From: Dyadobacter linearis
GTDB lineage: Bacteria > Bacteroidota > Bacteroidia > Cytophagales > Spirosomataceae
Direction of reading: 5' to 3'
DNA: 64,000 nucleotides
Assembly: GCF_907165045.1 (NCBI RefSeq)
Contig: NZ_CAJRAU010000003.1
Span: 868,001-932,000 of the forward strand
The position numbers and the translations under genes were made by a program. Within the stretch, counting starts at the first letter, position 1. Each line of letters starts with the position of its first letter. The notes under the pieces were generated by a model. It saw only the letters and a list, made by a program, of their open reading frames with translations. It was not told where the DNA came from and made no database searches. Positions 1 through 9,082 of the stretch are shown here, piece by piece.

Positions 1-24
1 CATAAACGCCAATTTACTTTTGGC

Positions 25-32
25 TAAATTTG
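25..32 (+). promoter_or_regulatory. Candidate -7 promoter element for the rhodanese-thioredoxin gene
   Basis: The octamer TAAATTTG fits the Bacteroidota -7 consensus TAnnTTTG and lies 25 bases before the start codon at 58. A second match, TACTTTTG, sits at 15-22. No -33 TTTG is visible for the first match, and the region is cut by the window edge. This is pattern matching only. Confidence 0.4.
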
Positions 33-57
33 CAATGCAATAACGCAACCCATTTTT

Positions 58-762
58 ATGAAAATACTAAGTGCATTCGTGTTGCTGATCGGGGCGGCAA
101 TTACAACTGCCTCCGCGCAGACAGTATTGAGCCCGGACGAATTCGAGCGTAAGATTTCAACAACTAAGGAAATCCAATTGCTTGATGTGCGTACGCCGGA
201 AGAGTACGAAGAAGGACATTTGGCGAACTCCAAAAACCTGAATTATAAGGATGCAGATTTCCGGCAGCAGGTAAACAAGCTGGATAAGAATAAGCCGGTT
301 TATGTGTATTGTCTCTCGGGTGGAAGAAGTGGCGCTGCTGCAAAAATGTTAGCCGAAAGTGGCTTTGCAGAGGTTTACGATATGAAAGGCGGCTATATGA
401 AGTGGACTTCGGCAGGCAAAAAAACGGAAGGTTCGTCAAAAAGCGACGCGAATAAAGGAATGTCGAACACGAAATTTCAGCAGTTAGTTAGTTCTGAAAA
501 GGTAGTATTGATTGATTTTTTCGCGCCTTGGTGTGCGCCGTGTCAAAAAATGTTACCGACAGTAAAGAAGCTTACTTCTGAATATAAAGGGAAGGTGAAA
601 ATCGAAACTATCGATTATGATCAAAATAAGGCACTTGCGAAAGAGCTTAAAATCGAAGAAGTTCCTGTGTTCTTGGTGTATAAAGACGGCAAGTTGATCA
701 ATCGCAAAAGTGGACTATTAACCGAAGCAGATTTCAGGGAATTGCTTGACTCGAATTTGTAA
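58..762 (+). CDS. Secreted rhodanese-thioredoxin fusion protein
   Basis: A 234-residue exported protein. Residues 1-20 form a signal peptide ending TASA before Q21. Residues about 23-118 are a rhodanese domain with the active-site loop CLSGGRS, catalytic Cys85. Residues about 135-234 are a thioredoxin domain with the redox motif WCAPC at 158-162 and the cis-proline segment EEVPVF. Rhodaneses transfer sulfane sulfur and thioredoxins reduce disulfides, so the fusion probably handles thiol or persulfide chemistry in the periplasm; this is inferred from the domains. The gene is monocistronic here and converges on carA across a shared terminator. The ATG at 58 is chosen because it starts the signal peptide. 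Substrate unknown. Confidence 0.88.
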   Translation: MKILSAFVLLIGAAITTASAQTVLSPDEFERKISTTKEIQLLDVRTPEEYEEGHLANSKNLNYKDADFRQQVNKLDKNKPVYVYCLSGGRSGAAAKMLAESGFAEVYDMKGGYMKWTSAGKKTEGSSKSDANKGMSNTKFQQLVSSEKVVLIDFFAPWCAPCQKMLPTVKKLTSEYKGKVKIETIDYDQNKALAKELKIEEVPVFLVYKDGKLINRKSGLLTEADFRELLDSNL

Positions 763-773
763 GCACTAGAAGT

Positions 774-818
774 AAAAACCTCCGCGTTTTGGTTATAATG
801 CCAGAAGCGGAGGTTTTT
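774..818. terminator. Bidirectional intrinsic terminator between the rhodanese gene and carA
   Basis: A perfect 12-bp inverted repeat (774-785 with 807-818) is centred on CCTCCGC/GCGGAGG. It is flanked by A and T runs, so it can terminate transcripts from both converging genes. Confidence 0.85.
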
Positions 819-822
819 TATG

Positions 823-1926
823 CTAGCTAGTTTTCAATAGCTTGATGAATTCGTCAAAAAGGTAACGAGAATCATGCGGCCCAGGAGAAGCTTCCGGGTG
901 ATACTGTACTGAAAAAGCCGGGTAATCTTTCCGTCTTATTCCTTCAATCGTATTATCATTCAAATTCACGTGCGTGATCTCAATATCCGGATGATCTTCT
1001 ATTTCCCCGGGATTTACCGCAAAACCGTGATTTTGTGAAGTAATTTCGCATAAACCAGTAACAAGGTTTTTCACCGGGTGGTTGAGACCTCTGTGTCCAT
1101 GGTGCATTTTATAAGTGTTGATACCACTTGATAATGCAAGCAACTGGTGGCCAAGGCATATTCCAAATAGCGGTTTGCTGCTTTTGATCATTTGATTCAC
1201 ACTTTCCACTGCATAAAGCATTGCAGACGGATCTCCCGGTCCGTTGGAAATAAAGAATCCGTCCGGCTGCCATTCCATTACCTCTTCAAAAGGAGTTTTT
1301 GCCGGGAAAACTTTGCAATAACAACCGCGGGAAGTAAGGTTCGAAAGAATACTTTTTTTGATTCCGTAATCCATTACTGCTATTCTCCACTGGCTTCCCG
1401 CTTCATCACCGACAAAGTAAGGCTCGGTAGTTGTCACTTCCGACGAAAGTTCGAGCCCATCCATAGATGGTATTTTTTTCAATTCTTCCATCAGCAGCGC
1501 CTCATCCAGGATCTCCGAAGAAATAATCGCATTCATCACACCTTTTTGTCTGACATGCCTTACCAAATGCCTGGTATCCACATTACTGATACCGACAATT
1601 TGAGACCTCTCGAAGTATTCCTGCAGCGAAAAATCCGCAGTATCTCTTGAGTAAATAGCTGAAAACGTGTTGCAGACCATACCCCGAATCTTTACAGACC
1701 CGGATTCTTCCTCATCATCCAGCTGCACTCCATAATTACCAATATGAGAATTGGTATTGACTATAATTTGTCCATAATATGACGGATCAGTATAAATCTC
1801 CTGATAGCCCGTCATGCCGGTGTTAAAGCAAATTTCGCCACCGGTCGTTCCACGCATTCCTAGAGCTAGACCTTTGTATGCTGTTCCGTCTTCAAGCAAC
1901 AACAGAGCTTCCTTTTTCTGATTCAT
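823..1926 (-). CDS. carA: Carbamoyl-phosphate synthase small (glutaminase) subunit
   Basis: A 367-residue class I glutamine amidotransferase subunit that releases ammonia from glutamine for carbamoyl phosphate synthesis, which feeds pyrimidines and arginine. The N-terminal half is the CPSase small-chain domain. The C-terminal half carries the nucleophile elbow GICLGHQ (Cys257) and the His/Glu pair in QYHPEASPGP (His343, Glu345). Length is normal for the family. The ATG at 1926 is preferred over an in-frame ATG at 1989: the extra N-terminus matches nothing in the family, and a promoter-like TATTTTTG lies at 1994-1987. The large subunit gene carB is not next to it. Confidence 0.95.
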   Translation of the reverse strand: MNQKKEALLLLEDGTAYKGLALGMRGTTGGEICFNTGMTGYQEIYTDPSYYGQIIVNTNSHIGNYGVQLDDEEESGSVKIRGMVCNTFSAIYSRDTADFSLQEYFERSQIVGISNVDTRHLVRHVRQKGVMNAIISSEILDEALLMEELKKIPSMDGLELSSEVTTTEPYFVGDEAGSQWRIAVMDYGIKKSILSNLTSRGCYCKVFPAKTPFEEVMEWQPDGFFISNGPGDPSAMLYAVESVNQMIKSSKPLFGICLGHQLLALSSGINTYKMHHGHRGLNHPVKNLVTGLCEITSQNHGFAVNPGEIEDHPDIEITHVNLNDNTIEGIRRKDYPAFSVQYHPEASPGPHDSRYLFDEFIKLLKTS

Positions 1927-1986
1927 ATATGGTTTATCGATTTTTCTTTCAAACAGACGATAATTTGCTAGTCGCCAAAATCGGTG

Positions 1987-1994
1987 CAAAAATA
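1987..1994 (-). promoter_or_regulatory. Candidate -7 element of the carA promoter
   Basis: On the minus strand this reads TATTTTTG, a TAnnTTTG match about 60 bases before the carA ATG. The -33 position is not TTTG, so the call is moderate. Confidence 0.45.
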
Positions 1995-2009
1995 CAGTTT
2001 TTCGCGCAT

Positions 2010-2041
2010 AAAAAAGGGTTAAACGAAAACGTTTAACCCTT
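2010..2041 (-). terminator. Intrinsic terminator of the rplC-rplQ transcript
   Basis: An 11-bp perfect stem (2015-2025 with 2030-2040) has an AAAA loop and is followed on the minus strand by six T. It lies directly after rplQ, marking the end of the ribosomal cluster. Confidence 0.9.
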
Positions 2042-2064
2042 TGTATATTTTAATAGGTCTCCAA

Positions 2065-2634
2065 TTACGCTTTGTCAGTGTTTTCAGATGACTCTTCATT
2101 CTTAGGAGTTTCATCAACAGCTGGTTCAGATTCTTCAACTATTGGATGATCTTCTTTCTTAACTGGCGCAGCAGCAATTGTTGTTTCAACAGCGTCGTCT
2201 GTACCTTTTTTGTTACCCCCTCTTCTACTACGACGAGTTTTAGCTGGCTTGTCAGCATTTGCAAGTAGTAATGCATCGTTGAAATCAACCAACTCAATCA
2301 GTGCAGTTTCAGCAGCATCACCAAGTCTGTTACCAAGCTTGATAATACGTGTGTAACCACCTGGGCGAGACGCAATTTTATCAGATACCGTTCCGAAAAG
2401 CTCTTTTGTAGATTCTTTGTCGTTCAAGTAAGAGAATACAATTCTCCTGTTGTGAGTAGTATCTTCTTTTGCGCGAGTAAGCAAAGGCTCAACGTATGTA
2501 CGAAGTTCTTTTGCCTTAGCGAGGGTTGTTTCAATTCTTTTGTGGAGAATCAACGAGGAAGCCATATTCGATAGCATCGCCTTGCGGTGAGATGCTGTTC
2601 TTCCTAAGTGATTACCTTTCTTACCGTGTCTCAT
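2065..2634 (-). CDS. rplQ: 50S ribosomal protein bL17 with acidic C-terminal tail
   Basis: Last gene of the ribosomal cluster. Residues 1 to about 125 are the conserved bL17 fold beginning [13 protein letters not shown], which sits near the peptide exit tunnel. At 189 residues it is about 60 longer than the E. coli protein. The extra C-terminal part starts with a basic patch ([12 protein letters not shown]) and becomes an acidic, low-complexity tail rich in Glu, Pro and Asp. It lies 71 bp after rpoA on the same transcript, and a strong terminator follows. Confidence 0.97.
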   Translation of the reverse strand: MRHGKKGNHLGRTASHRKAMLSNMASSLILHKRIETTLAKAKELRTYVEPLLTRAKEDTTHNRRIVFSYLNDKESTKELFGTVSDKIASRPGGYTRIIKLGNRLGDAAETALIELVDFNDALLLANADKPAKTRRSRRGGNKKGTDDAVETTIAAAPVKKEDHPIVEESEPAVDETPKNEESSENTDKA

Positions 2635-2705
2635 TGTTTTGTTGTTTAGTTGCTTCGAGCTGCGACTTGCGCGCTACAGAATACATACTTATGATGGAAT
2701 AATTG

Positions 2706-3695
2706 TCAATCCTCGTCCAGGCGATATTTGGCTACATCCATTCCGAAAGTAAGTTGTTTGTCAGCTACTAGCTGCTCCAACTCAGTCAGGGACTTTTTAC
2801 CAAAATTGCGGAATTTCATCATGTCAGAAATTTCCAACCTTACCAAATCACCAAGTGATTTAACATCAGCTGATTTCAGACAGTTATATGCACGTACAGA
2901 AAGATCCAGTTCCGATAAAGAAGTTTTCAAAAGCTTTCTCATACGTAACATTTCTTCATCTACCTGATTATCCTCTTCTGCCTTTTGTTTCTCAAAGGTC
3001 ATTGTCTGGTCTGAGAATAGCATAAAGTGTTGAATCAAGATATTGGCTGCTCCTTTCAGGGCATCCTCGGGATGTATAGATCCGTCAGTTTGGATATCGA
3101 TCAAAAGACGTTCGTAGTCTGTCCGTTGTTCAACACGCGTATTTTCGACGCTATATTTTACATTCTTAATAGGTGTGTAGATAGAATCTACGGCGATATA
3201 TCCGAATGGCAATTCGTTTGCACGAGGTTCGTCAGCTGGAACATAACCTCTGCCTTTATCCAGCAAAAGCTCCATTTCGAACTCCTTCTGATCGTCAATA
3301 TGACAAATGATCTGGTCTGGATTCAGAACTTCAAATGCATTTGTAAATTTGCCAATGTCGCCAGCTGTTATTGCAGAAACATTTTTAAGACTTACAACTA
3401 TCCTGCTTTCACTTAAATCAGAAACTTTTTTAAATCGAACCATTTTCAGGTTCAGGATGATTTCAGTAACATCCTCAACAATACCCTCGATAGAAGAAAA
3501 TTCGTGAAGCACGCCGGGAAACTTCACACTCGTAATGGCGTAACCCTCCAAAGAAGAAAGAAGTATTCTACGTAACGCATTACCAATTGTTACGCCGTAT
3601 CCTTTCTCTAAAGGCTTAAACTCAAACAACCCGTGAAAGTCATCTGCTTTTTCCATGACGACCTTATCAGGCATTTGGAAAGCTAATATTGACAT
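2706..3695 (-). CDS. rpoA: DNA-directed RNA polymerase subunit alpha
   Basis: A 329-residue alpha subunit. The N-terminal domain (to about 230) dimerises and nucleates the core enzyme; it contains [15 protein letters not shown] linker joins it to the C-terminal DNA- and activator-binding domain (about 250-320) with the helix-hairpin-helix stretch around [13 protein letters not shown] and the FGKKSLTEL segment. It lies between rpsD and rplQ, the usual alpha-operon order. A terminator-like hairpin sits upstream in the 130-bp gap from rpsD, so its level may be set separately from the r-proteins. Confidence 0.98.
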   Translation of the reverse strand: MSILAFQMPDKVVMEKADDFHGLFEFKPLEKGYGVTIGNALRRILLSSLEGYAITSVKFPGVLHEFSSIEGIVEDVTEIILNLKMVRFKKVSDLSESRIVVSLKNVSAITAGDIGKFTNAFEVLNPDQIICHIDDQKEFEMELLLDKGRGYVPADEPRANELPFGYIAVDSIYTPIKNVKYSVENTRVEQRTDYERLLIDIQTDGSIHPEDALKGAANILIQHFMLFSDQTMTFEKQKAEEDNQVDEEMLRMRKLLKTSLSELDLSVRAYNCLKSADVKSLGDLVRLEISDMMKFRNFGKKSLTELEQLVADKQLTFGMDVAKYRLDED

Positions 3696-3777
3696 AGTCT
3701 TTGGTCCTTTTATAGTAGTAAATGATAGTTGATCACGCTACCGTTACCTTTGCGATCGCAAATTGCCGTTAACGGCT

Positions 3778-3808
3778 AAAAAGTACTTTCCCGTTGCCGG
3801 GAAAGTAC
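3778..3808 (-). terminator. Terminator-like hairpin between rpsD and rpoA
   Basis: A perfect 10-bp stem (3783-3792 with 3799-3808) with a 6-base loop is followed on the minus strand by TTTTT. A 12-bp palindrome (GCCGTTAACGGC, 3765-3776) comes right after it. No TAnnTTTG promoter is visible before rpoA, so partial read-through or attenuation is the simplest reading. Confidence 0.6.
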
Positions 3809-3825
3809 CAGAATTATGAAGATTA

Positions 3826-4431
3826 TTATTTAGAATACAACTCAACGATAAGTTGCTCGTTGATGTTTTCCGGAATCTGCTCACGTTCAGGGAACGTAAC
3901 AAATTTGCCTGATAGTTGCTGACCATCCCACTCCAGCCAGTTAAATCCTCTGGAACTATGACCTGCCAAGCTTTCTGTAACAGATTCAAGTGACTTAGAC
4001 TTTTCGCGAACGGTAACTACTTGTCCTGGACGAAGAGAGTAAGAAGGGATGTTTACGATTTCACCATCCACAAGAATATGTTTGTGCGAGACCAATTGTC
4101 TTGCAGCTCTCCTTGTAGGAGCAATTCCAAGACGGTACACAGTGTTGTCAAGACGAGCTTCACAATATTTCAGAAGATTCTCACCAGTGATACCTTCTTT
4201 CACAGAAGCTTTTTCAAAAAGATTACGGAATTGTCTTTCAAGAATACCGTAGATGAATTTCACTTTCTGTTTCTCCATCAACTGTAACGCGTACTCCGAT
4301 TTCTTGGAGCGGCGACCCTTTCCGTGCATGCCGGGAGGATAATTTTTCTTTGCAAGCGCTTTGCTTGGACCCATGATGGGCTCTCCATAACGTCTTGCAA
4401 TCTTCGATTTGGGACCTGTATAACGTGCCAT
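3826..4431 (-). CDS. rpsD: 30S ribosomal protein uS4
   Basis: A 201-residue primary 16S rRNA-binding protein that starts small-subunit assembly. The N-terminus is [19 protein letters not shown], and the S4 RNA-binding domain (about residues 95-160) includes [31 protein letters not shown]. There is no Cys-rich zinc motif at the N-terminus, so it is the zinc-free type. It lies between rpsK and rpoA. In other bacteria S4 represses the alpha operon; no matching leader can be confirmed here. Confidence 0.97.
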   Translation of the reverse strand: MARYTGPKSKIARRYGEPIMGPSKALAKKNYPPGMHGKGRRSKKSEYALQLMEKQKVKFIYGILERQFRNLFEKASVKEGITGENLLKYCEARLDNTVYRLGIAPTRRAARQLVSHKHILVDGEIVNIPSYSLRPGQVVTVREKSKSLESVTESLAGHSSRGFNWLEWDGQQLSGKFVTFPEREQIPENINEQLIVELYSK

Positions 4432-4511
4432 TAAAACCTATTTTATTTATTATAATTAATTAAAACCATTCCGTAACCCCAGTGTCCAAATTACGAATGG
4501 ATGATATTGTA

Positions 4512-4907
4512 CTATACTCTACGGCGTTTTGGGGGACGGCAGCCGTTGTGTGGAAGTGGTGTGATATCACGGATTGTCATCACCTCAATTCCAGCATTCT
4601 GAATCGTACGAATTGCCGATTCACGGCCGGATCCTGGTCCTTTAACAAAAACCTCAGCCTTACGCATTCCCAGATCAAACGCAACTTGGGCTGCACTCTG
4701 AGCAGCTGTTTGCGCAGCATACGGAGTATTTTTCTTTGATCCGCGGAATCCCATCTTACCAGCAGAACCCCAGGAAATAACCTGGCCGTTATTATTGGTA
4801 ATAGAGATAATTATATTATTGAAAGATGCCTTGATGTGGACCTGACCAACAGATTCAACAACAACCACTCTCTTTTTTGCTTTATCTTTTCTTTTATTTT
4901 GTGCCAT
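4512..4907 (-). CDS. rpsK: 30S ribosomal protein uS11
   Basis: A 131-residue platform protein of the small subunit that contacts 16S rRNA near the E site. Recognised by [34 protein letters not shown] and the C-terminal [12 protein letters not shown]. It lies 39 bp after rpsM and 80 bp before rpsD on the same strand. Confidence 0.97.
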   Translation of the reverse strand: MAQNKRKDKAKKRVVVVESVGQVHIKASFNNIIISITNNNGQVISWGSAGKMGFRGSKKNTPYAAQTAAQSAAQVAFDLGMRKAEVFVKGPGSGRESAIRTIQNAGIEVMTIRDITPLPHNGCRPPKRRRV

Positions 4908-4946
4908 TGCTTGAGGAATAAGTGTGGACTAACCACTGCTCATTGT

Positions 4947-5324
4947 TTATTTAGTAGCCTTTTTCTTGTTAGCGATTGTCTTGCGCTTACCCTTACGAGT
5001 ACGAGAGTTATTTTTAGTTCTCTGTCCGCGCAACGGCAATCCCTTACGATGACGAAGGCCTCTGTAACAAGCAATATCCATCAAGCGCTTAATGCTCAAT
5101 TGAACTTCCGACTTCAGTGCACCCTCCACTTTGTATTCTCCAGCAATAACCGCACGAATCGCACCTGATTCGTCGTCTGTCCAGTCGAGAACTTTTTTAT
5201 TCAAATCAACTCCCGCCTTGTCGAGTATCTTCTTAGCAGAACTGCGACCGATTCCGAAAATATACGTTAAAGAAATTTCGCCTCTTTTACGGTCGGGAAT
5301 ATCAACTCCTGAAATACGTGCCAT
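4947..5324 (-). CDS. rpsM: 30S ribosomal protein uS13
   Basis: A 125-residue head protein that bridges the subunits and contacts P-site tRNA. Recognised by the start [21 protein letters not shown], the helix-two-turn-helix around [13 protein letters not shown], and the basic tail ([21 protein letters not shown]). It starts 4 bp after the rpmJ stop. Confidence 0.97.
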   Translation of the reverse strand: MARISGVDIPDRKRGEISLTYIFGIGRSSAKKILDKAGVDLNKKVLDWTDDESGAIRAVIAGEYKVEGALKSEVQLSIKRLMDIACYRGLRHRKGLPLRGQRTKNNSRTRKGKRKTIANKKKATK

Positions 5325-5328
5325 ATGA

Positions 5329-5445
5329 TTAACCTTGTCTTTGTTTATACCGTGGGTTCTTCTTATTAATTACATATACCTTCCCCTTACGGCGTATAAC
5401 TTTGCAGTCCTCACTGCGCTTTTTAACTGATGCTTTGACTTTCAT
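5329..5445 (-). CDS. rpmJ: 50S ribosomal protein bL36, zinc-ligand-depleted form
   Basis: A 38-residue protein found by reading the gap between infA and rpsM. It starts [16 protein letters not shown] and ends NPRYKQRQG, the conserved bL36 ends. The zinc-binding form uses three Cys and one His; here only Cys14 remains, with Ser11, an Asn in place of the third Cys, and Tyr in place of His. It is therefore a non-zinc version. The stop is 4 bp before the rpsM start. Confidence 0.93.
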   Translation of the reverse strand: MKVKASVKKRSEDCKVIRRKGKVYVINKKNPRYKQRQG

Positions 5446-5484
5446 CTGAGTATACTTAAGTGTTAATTTGAGGTGATCGACTCC

Positions 5485-5703
5485 TTATTTGTATCGGTAG
5501 GTAATTCTTGCCTTAGATAAGTCATAAGGAGACATTTCTAATTTTACACGGTCTCCCGGTAATATCTTTATATAGTGCATTCTCATCTTTCCTGAAATAT
5601 GCGCTATAACTTCATGCTTGTTTTCTAATATAACCCGAAACATTGCATTTGATAATGCTTCAAGAATTACTCCATCTTGTTCGATTGATGCCTGTTTTGC
5701 CAT
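5485..5703 (-). CDS. infA: Translation initiation factor IF-1
   Basis: A 72-residue single OB-fold protein that binds the 30S A site and assists IF-2 and IF-3. Recognised by [41 protein letters not shown] and the C-terminus [10 protein letters not shown]. Length equals the family standard. It lies 12 bp after map and 39 bp before rpmJ, the usual Bacteroidota order. Confidence 0.97.
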   Translation of the reverse strand: MAKQASIEQDGVILEALSNAMFRVILENKHEVIAHISGKMRMHYIKILPGDRVKLEMSPYDLSKARITYRYK

Positions 5704-5715
5704 TCGTAGCGTTAA

Positions 5716-6513
5716 TTACTTTACTTCCACCATTAGGCTGGTATTGGCCGTCACTTTTTCTATATAATCGAATGTTGTCAGAATCTCTGCTTTCCCCTTC
5801 CTCACTACAACTGTATGTTCGAAATGGGCAGAATATTTACGATCGGTTGTCCTGATTGTCCATCCATCCCGCTCCTGCATAACCGCTTTGGTACCGAGAT
5901 TAATCATAGGTTCGATCGCCAACACCATTCCTTCACGCAACTTCACTCCCTTTCCGCGTTTGCCATAGTTTGGAACTTCCGGACTCTCGTGAAGGTCTCT
6001 TCCAACTCCGTGTCCTACTAACTCTCGTACTACTGAATAACCTCGCTCTTCAACAAAGCTCTGGATTGCATAGCCAACGTCCCCCATCCTTAATCCATCA
6101 ACCGCCTGATCAATGCCTTTGTAAAGAGACTTTTTCGTAGCAGTCAAAAGATCCATAACTTCGCTGGAAACTTCGCCGACAGGATATGTGTAAGCACTAT
6201 CACTATGGTAACCTTTCAACTTAACACCGCAGTCGATAGAAATGATATCCCCATCTTTTAATATGTAGTTTCCAGGAAAACCATGAACAACTACTTCATT
6301 AACTGATATGCAGAGAGAAGCTGGAAAATTGTTAAAACCTTTAAAAGAAGGTATACCTCCAAACTCCCTAATATATTCTTCTGCAACAGTATCTAGTTTT
6401 TTCGTTGCTACTCCGGGTTTAACCCAGGTCGCCACTTCCGCATGAGCCTTGCCTAGAACCTGTGCACTTTCTTTTATTAACTCTATTTCTTCTTCCGTCT
6501 TCAGATAAATCAT
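5716..6513 (-). CDS. map: Methionine aminopeptidase, type I
   Basis: A 265-residue cytosolic dimetal peptidase that removes the initiator Met. The five metal ligands are visible: two Asp in SIDCGVKLKGYHSDSAY, His in VGHGVGRDLHESP, Glu in AIEPMINLG and Glu in HFEHTVVV. There is no N-terminal zinc-finger extension. It starts 5 bp after the secY stop and is followed by infA, so nascent-chain processing is co-expressed with translocation and initiation. Confidence 0.97.
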   Translation of the reverse strand: MIYLKTEEEIELIKESAQVLGKAHAEVATWVKPGVATKKLDTVAEEYIREFGGIPSFKGFNNFPASLCISVNEVVVHGFPGNYILKDGDIISIDCGVKLKGYHSDSAYTYPVGEVSSEVMDLLTATKKSLYKGIDQAVDGLRMGDVGYAIQSFVEERGYSVVRELVGHGVGRDLHESPEVPNYGKRGKGVKLREGMVLAIEPMINLGTKAVMQERDGWTIRTTDRKYSAHFEHTVVVRKGKAEILTTFDYIEKVTANTSLMVEVK

Positions 6514-6518
6514 TTTCC

Positions 6519-7832
6519 TCAGATAGCGACGGTCTCCGTTCTACCTTTTACTCTTCCTGATTTCATTAAACCTTCATACCGACGCATGAGAAGATAACTT
6601 TCTACCTGCTGCAACGTATCCAATACAACACCTACCATAATCAACAGAGACGTTCCTCCAAAAAAGTGAGCGAAGTCTGTAGACACGCCCAACAAACTCG
6701 CAAAGGCAGGTAGTGTTGCGACGATCGCTAACATAATCGAACCCGGAAATGTAATCCTATCAAGTATAGAACTGATATATTCAGAGGTCTGCTGACCAGG
6801 TTTTACGCCGGGAATAAATCCACCACCTCTTTTCATATCGTCTGCTATCTGCTGAGGATTAACTGATATAGCAGTATAGAAAAATGTAAAAACTATTATC
6901 AACACTGCAAAGAGCAGATTGTACTGCCAGGTAGTATAATTAGCGAAAATGGTAGCCACATCGCTTGCAAAATCACTTTTCTCAGCAAAATAGGATGCAC
7001 CTAATGAAGGAATGAACATAAGCGCCTGAGCAAAAATAATCGGCATCACACCTGCAGCGTTTAGCTTCAATGGCAAATACTGGCGTTGACCGCCCATAAC
7101 CCTGTTACCAACTACCTGCTTCGCATACTGAATAGGAATTCTCCGTACAGCCTGGGTAAGCATTACAGCACCCATGATTACAAAGTAAAGTGCTACGATT
7201 TCCAGAACGAATAAAAGGATCTGACCACTTCCACGGGAAACAAACTCTTTATAAATAGCGCCTGGAAATCTCGAAACAATACCAATCATGATTAGCATTG
7301 AGATTCCATTACCTATTCCCTTATCAGTAATTCTTTCTCCAAGCCACATACAAAACATTGTACCGGCTGTGAGTACAAAAACCGATGAGATGGAAAAAAG
7401 GCTTCTGCTAACAAGCAGAGCTTCGTCAGGAACGGTTGTATTCAAATAAGCAGTTCCCTGGACTAGTGTAACAACGATCGTCAATACCCGCGTAATCTGA
7501 TTTAGCTTCTTACGACCCGACTCTCCTTCTTTCTGCATTTTCTGAAAATATGGCAAAGCCATAGTCAAAAGCTGTATCGCAATGGATGCAGAAATGTAAG
7601 GCATGATACCTAATGCAAAAATGGAAGCTTTACTAAAAGCTCCACCTAAGAAAGTATCTAAAAGACCCAATAGACCCTGCGTCGAAACATTCATCTGATC
7701 AGGTTCGACACCTGGCAAAGCAACGTAAGACCCCAGACGGAATATGGTTATAAACAAAAGAGTGTTGAGAATACGTGTTCTCAACTCCTCGATTGAAAAT
7801 ATATGCTTAATAGTCTCTAAAAATCTTTTCAT
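6519..7832 (-). CDS. secY: Protein translocase channel subunit SecY
   Basis: A 437-residue polytopic inner-membrane protein with about ten hydrophobic segments, the pore of the SecYEG channel. Recognised by the plug and early segments (GSYVALPGVEPD), the cytosolic loop before PIQYAKQVVGNRVMGGQRQYLPLKLNAAG, which follows MTQAVRRI, and the loop KRGGGFIPGVKPG. It lies between rplO and map, the usual spc-operon position. Confidence 0.97.
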   Translation of the reverse strand: MKRFLETIKHIFSIEELRTRILNTLLFITIFRLGSYVALPGVEPDQMNVSTQGLLGLLDTFLGGAFSKASIFALGIMPYISASIAIQLLTMALPYFQKMQKEGESGRKKLNQITRVLTIVVTLVQGTAYLNTTVPDEALLVSRSLFSISSVFVLTAGTMFCMWLGERITDKGIGNGISMLIMIGIVSRFPGAIYKEFVSRGSGQILLFVLEIVALYFVIMGAVMLTQAVRRIPIQYAKQVVGNRVMGGQRQYLPLKLNAAGVMPIIFAQALMFIPSLGASYFAEKSDFASDVATIFANYTTWQYNLLFAVLIIVFTFFYTAISVNPQQIADDMKRGGGFIPGVKPGQQTSEYISSILDRITFPGSIMLAIVATLPAFASLLGVSTDFAHFFGGTSLLIMVGVVLDTLQQVESYLLMRRYEGLMKSGRVKGRTETVAI

Positions 7833-7882
7833 TTTATGGGTCTACATTAGCTATTCAAATGCTCAACTACAGAACAGCGTAA

Positions 7883-8329
7883 TTACAACTTAACCGCTTT
7901 ACCACCAGCCTTCTCAATCGCCTCCGTTGCTGTGGAAGAAAACCCATGTGCATGAATTTCGAGCGCACTTGAAATTTCACCTCTATTCAGAACTTTAATA
8001 AGATCCTTTTTAGCACTTAAACCATGCTCGCTAATTACCTGTGGCGTAATTACACTAACACCGATTTTTTCAGCAAGCGCCTGGATTGCATCAAGATTAA
8101 GTGCCTTATATTCAACCCGGTTTATATTATTAAATCCGAATTTTGGTAAACGTCTTTGAAGCGGCATCTGGCCACCTTCAAATCCAACTTTACGACTATA
8201 TCCTGAGCGCGACTGAGCCCCTTTATGTCCACGTGCAGCAGTTCCTCCTTTACCCGAGCCCTGACCACGTCCAACCCGCTTTCCAACTTTAACGGAGCCA
8301 GTAGCCGGCTTTAATGAACTAAGATTCAT
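7883..8329 (-). CDS. rplO: 50S ribosomal protein uL15
   Basis: A 148-residue large-subunit protein. The Gly/Arg/Lys-rich N-terminus (MNLSSLKPATGSVKVGKRVGRG and following GSGKGGTAARGHKG) threads into rRNA, and the globular part includes FEGGQMPLQRRLPKFGF. It lies between rpmD and secY. Confidence 0.97.
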   Translation of the reverse strand: MNLSSLKPATGSVKVGKRVGRGQGSGKGGTAARGHKGAQSRSGYSRKVGFEGGQMPLQRRLPKFGFNNINRVEYKALNLDAIQALAEKIGVSVITPQVISEHGLSAKKDLIKVLNRGEISSALEIHAHGFSSTATEAIEKAGGKAVKL

Positions 8330-8341
8330 ACTTTTAGTATA

Positions 8342-8521
8342 TTAAATTTCTTCGACTTTAACTAAATGGCTTACTTTACGGATCATACCCGCAATCGCAT
8401 CGCTATTTTCCTTCTCAACTGACCGGTTCAACTTTCCAAGTCCTAAGGCTTTAATTGTAAGCTTCTGGCGCTCCGGACGATCAATCGTGCTTTTAACTTG
8501 TGTAATACGTACTTTCGACAT
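8342..8521 (-). CDS. rpmD: 50S ribosomal protein uL30
   Basis: A 59-residue protein found between rplO and rpsE. It begins MSKVRITQVKSTIDRPERQK, contains the family segment ALGLGKLNRSV and ends HLVKVEEI. Length matches the bacterial family exactly. It lies 12 bp before rplO and 31 bp after rpsE. Confidence 0.95.
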   Translation of the reverse strand: MSKVRITQVKSTIDRPERQKLTIKALGLGKLNRSVEKENSDAIAGMIRKVSHLVKVEEI

Positions 8522-8552
8522 GACAACTCTCAGATAAGGAAATCCCTCAGGA

Positions 8553-9068
8553 TTATCCGTTGAATACTTTCTCTAACTTCACGCTACGCTGAAAAGCCAC
8601 TTGATGAGGAGCACGCATTTTCAAAAGAGCGTCAATTGTAGCTTTAATTACGTTGTGAGGATTCGATGATCCCTTAGACTTCGCAAGTACATCTTTAATA
8701 CCTGCACTTTCTAAAACAGCCCGCATCGGACCACCAGCAAGAACACCAGTTCCAGGAGCAGCTGGCTTGATAAGTACAAAGCCTCCACTGAACTTACCTT
8801 CCATAGCATGAGGAACTGTGTGCTTAAGCATTGGTACCTGAATAAGGTTCTTCTTAGCGTCATCTATTCCCTTTGCGATTGCATCAGTTACTTCATTTGC
8901 TTTTCCTAAACCGTATCCAACAGCTCCGTTACCATCTCCTACAACGACAATTGCAGAAAAACTAAAACGACGACCGCCCTTTACTACTTTTGCTACCCGA
9001 TTGATGGCAACTACGCGCTCTTTCAAATCAGATTCGTTAACCTTCGAAGGTCTTGTATTTATAGACAT
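8553..9068 (-). CDS. rpsE: 30S ribosomal protein uS5
   Basis: A 171-residue protein of the decoding region that affects accuracy. The N-terminal double-stranded-RNA-like domain includes [16 protein letters not shown], with the lysine and glycines where spectinomycin-site changes occur in other species. The C-terminal domain includes [18 protein letters not shown]. It lies 14 bp after rplR. Confidence 0.97.
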   Translation of the reverse strand: MSINTRPSKVNESDLKERVVAINRVAKVVKGGRRFSFSAIVVVGDGNGAVGYGLGKANEVTDAIAKGIDDAKKNLIQVPMLKHTVPHAMEGKFSGGFVLIKPAAPGTGVLAGGPMRAVLESAGIKDVLAKSKGSSNPHNVIKATIDALLKMRAPHQVAFQRSVKLEKVFNG

Positions 9069-9082
9069 AGTCTTTGTTATGC

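Noticed and set aside
1927..1989. N-terminal extension of CarA from the ATG at 1989
   Set aside because: The added residues match nothing in the family and the region carries a promoter-like element.
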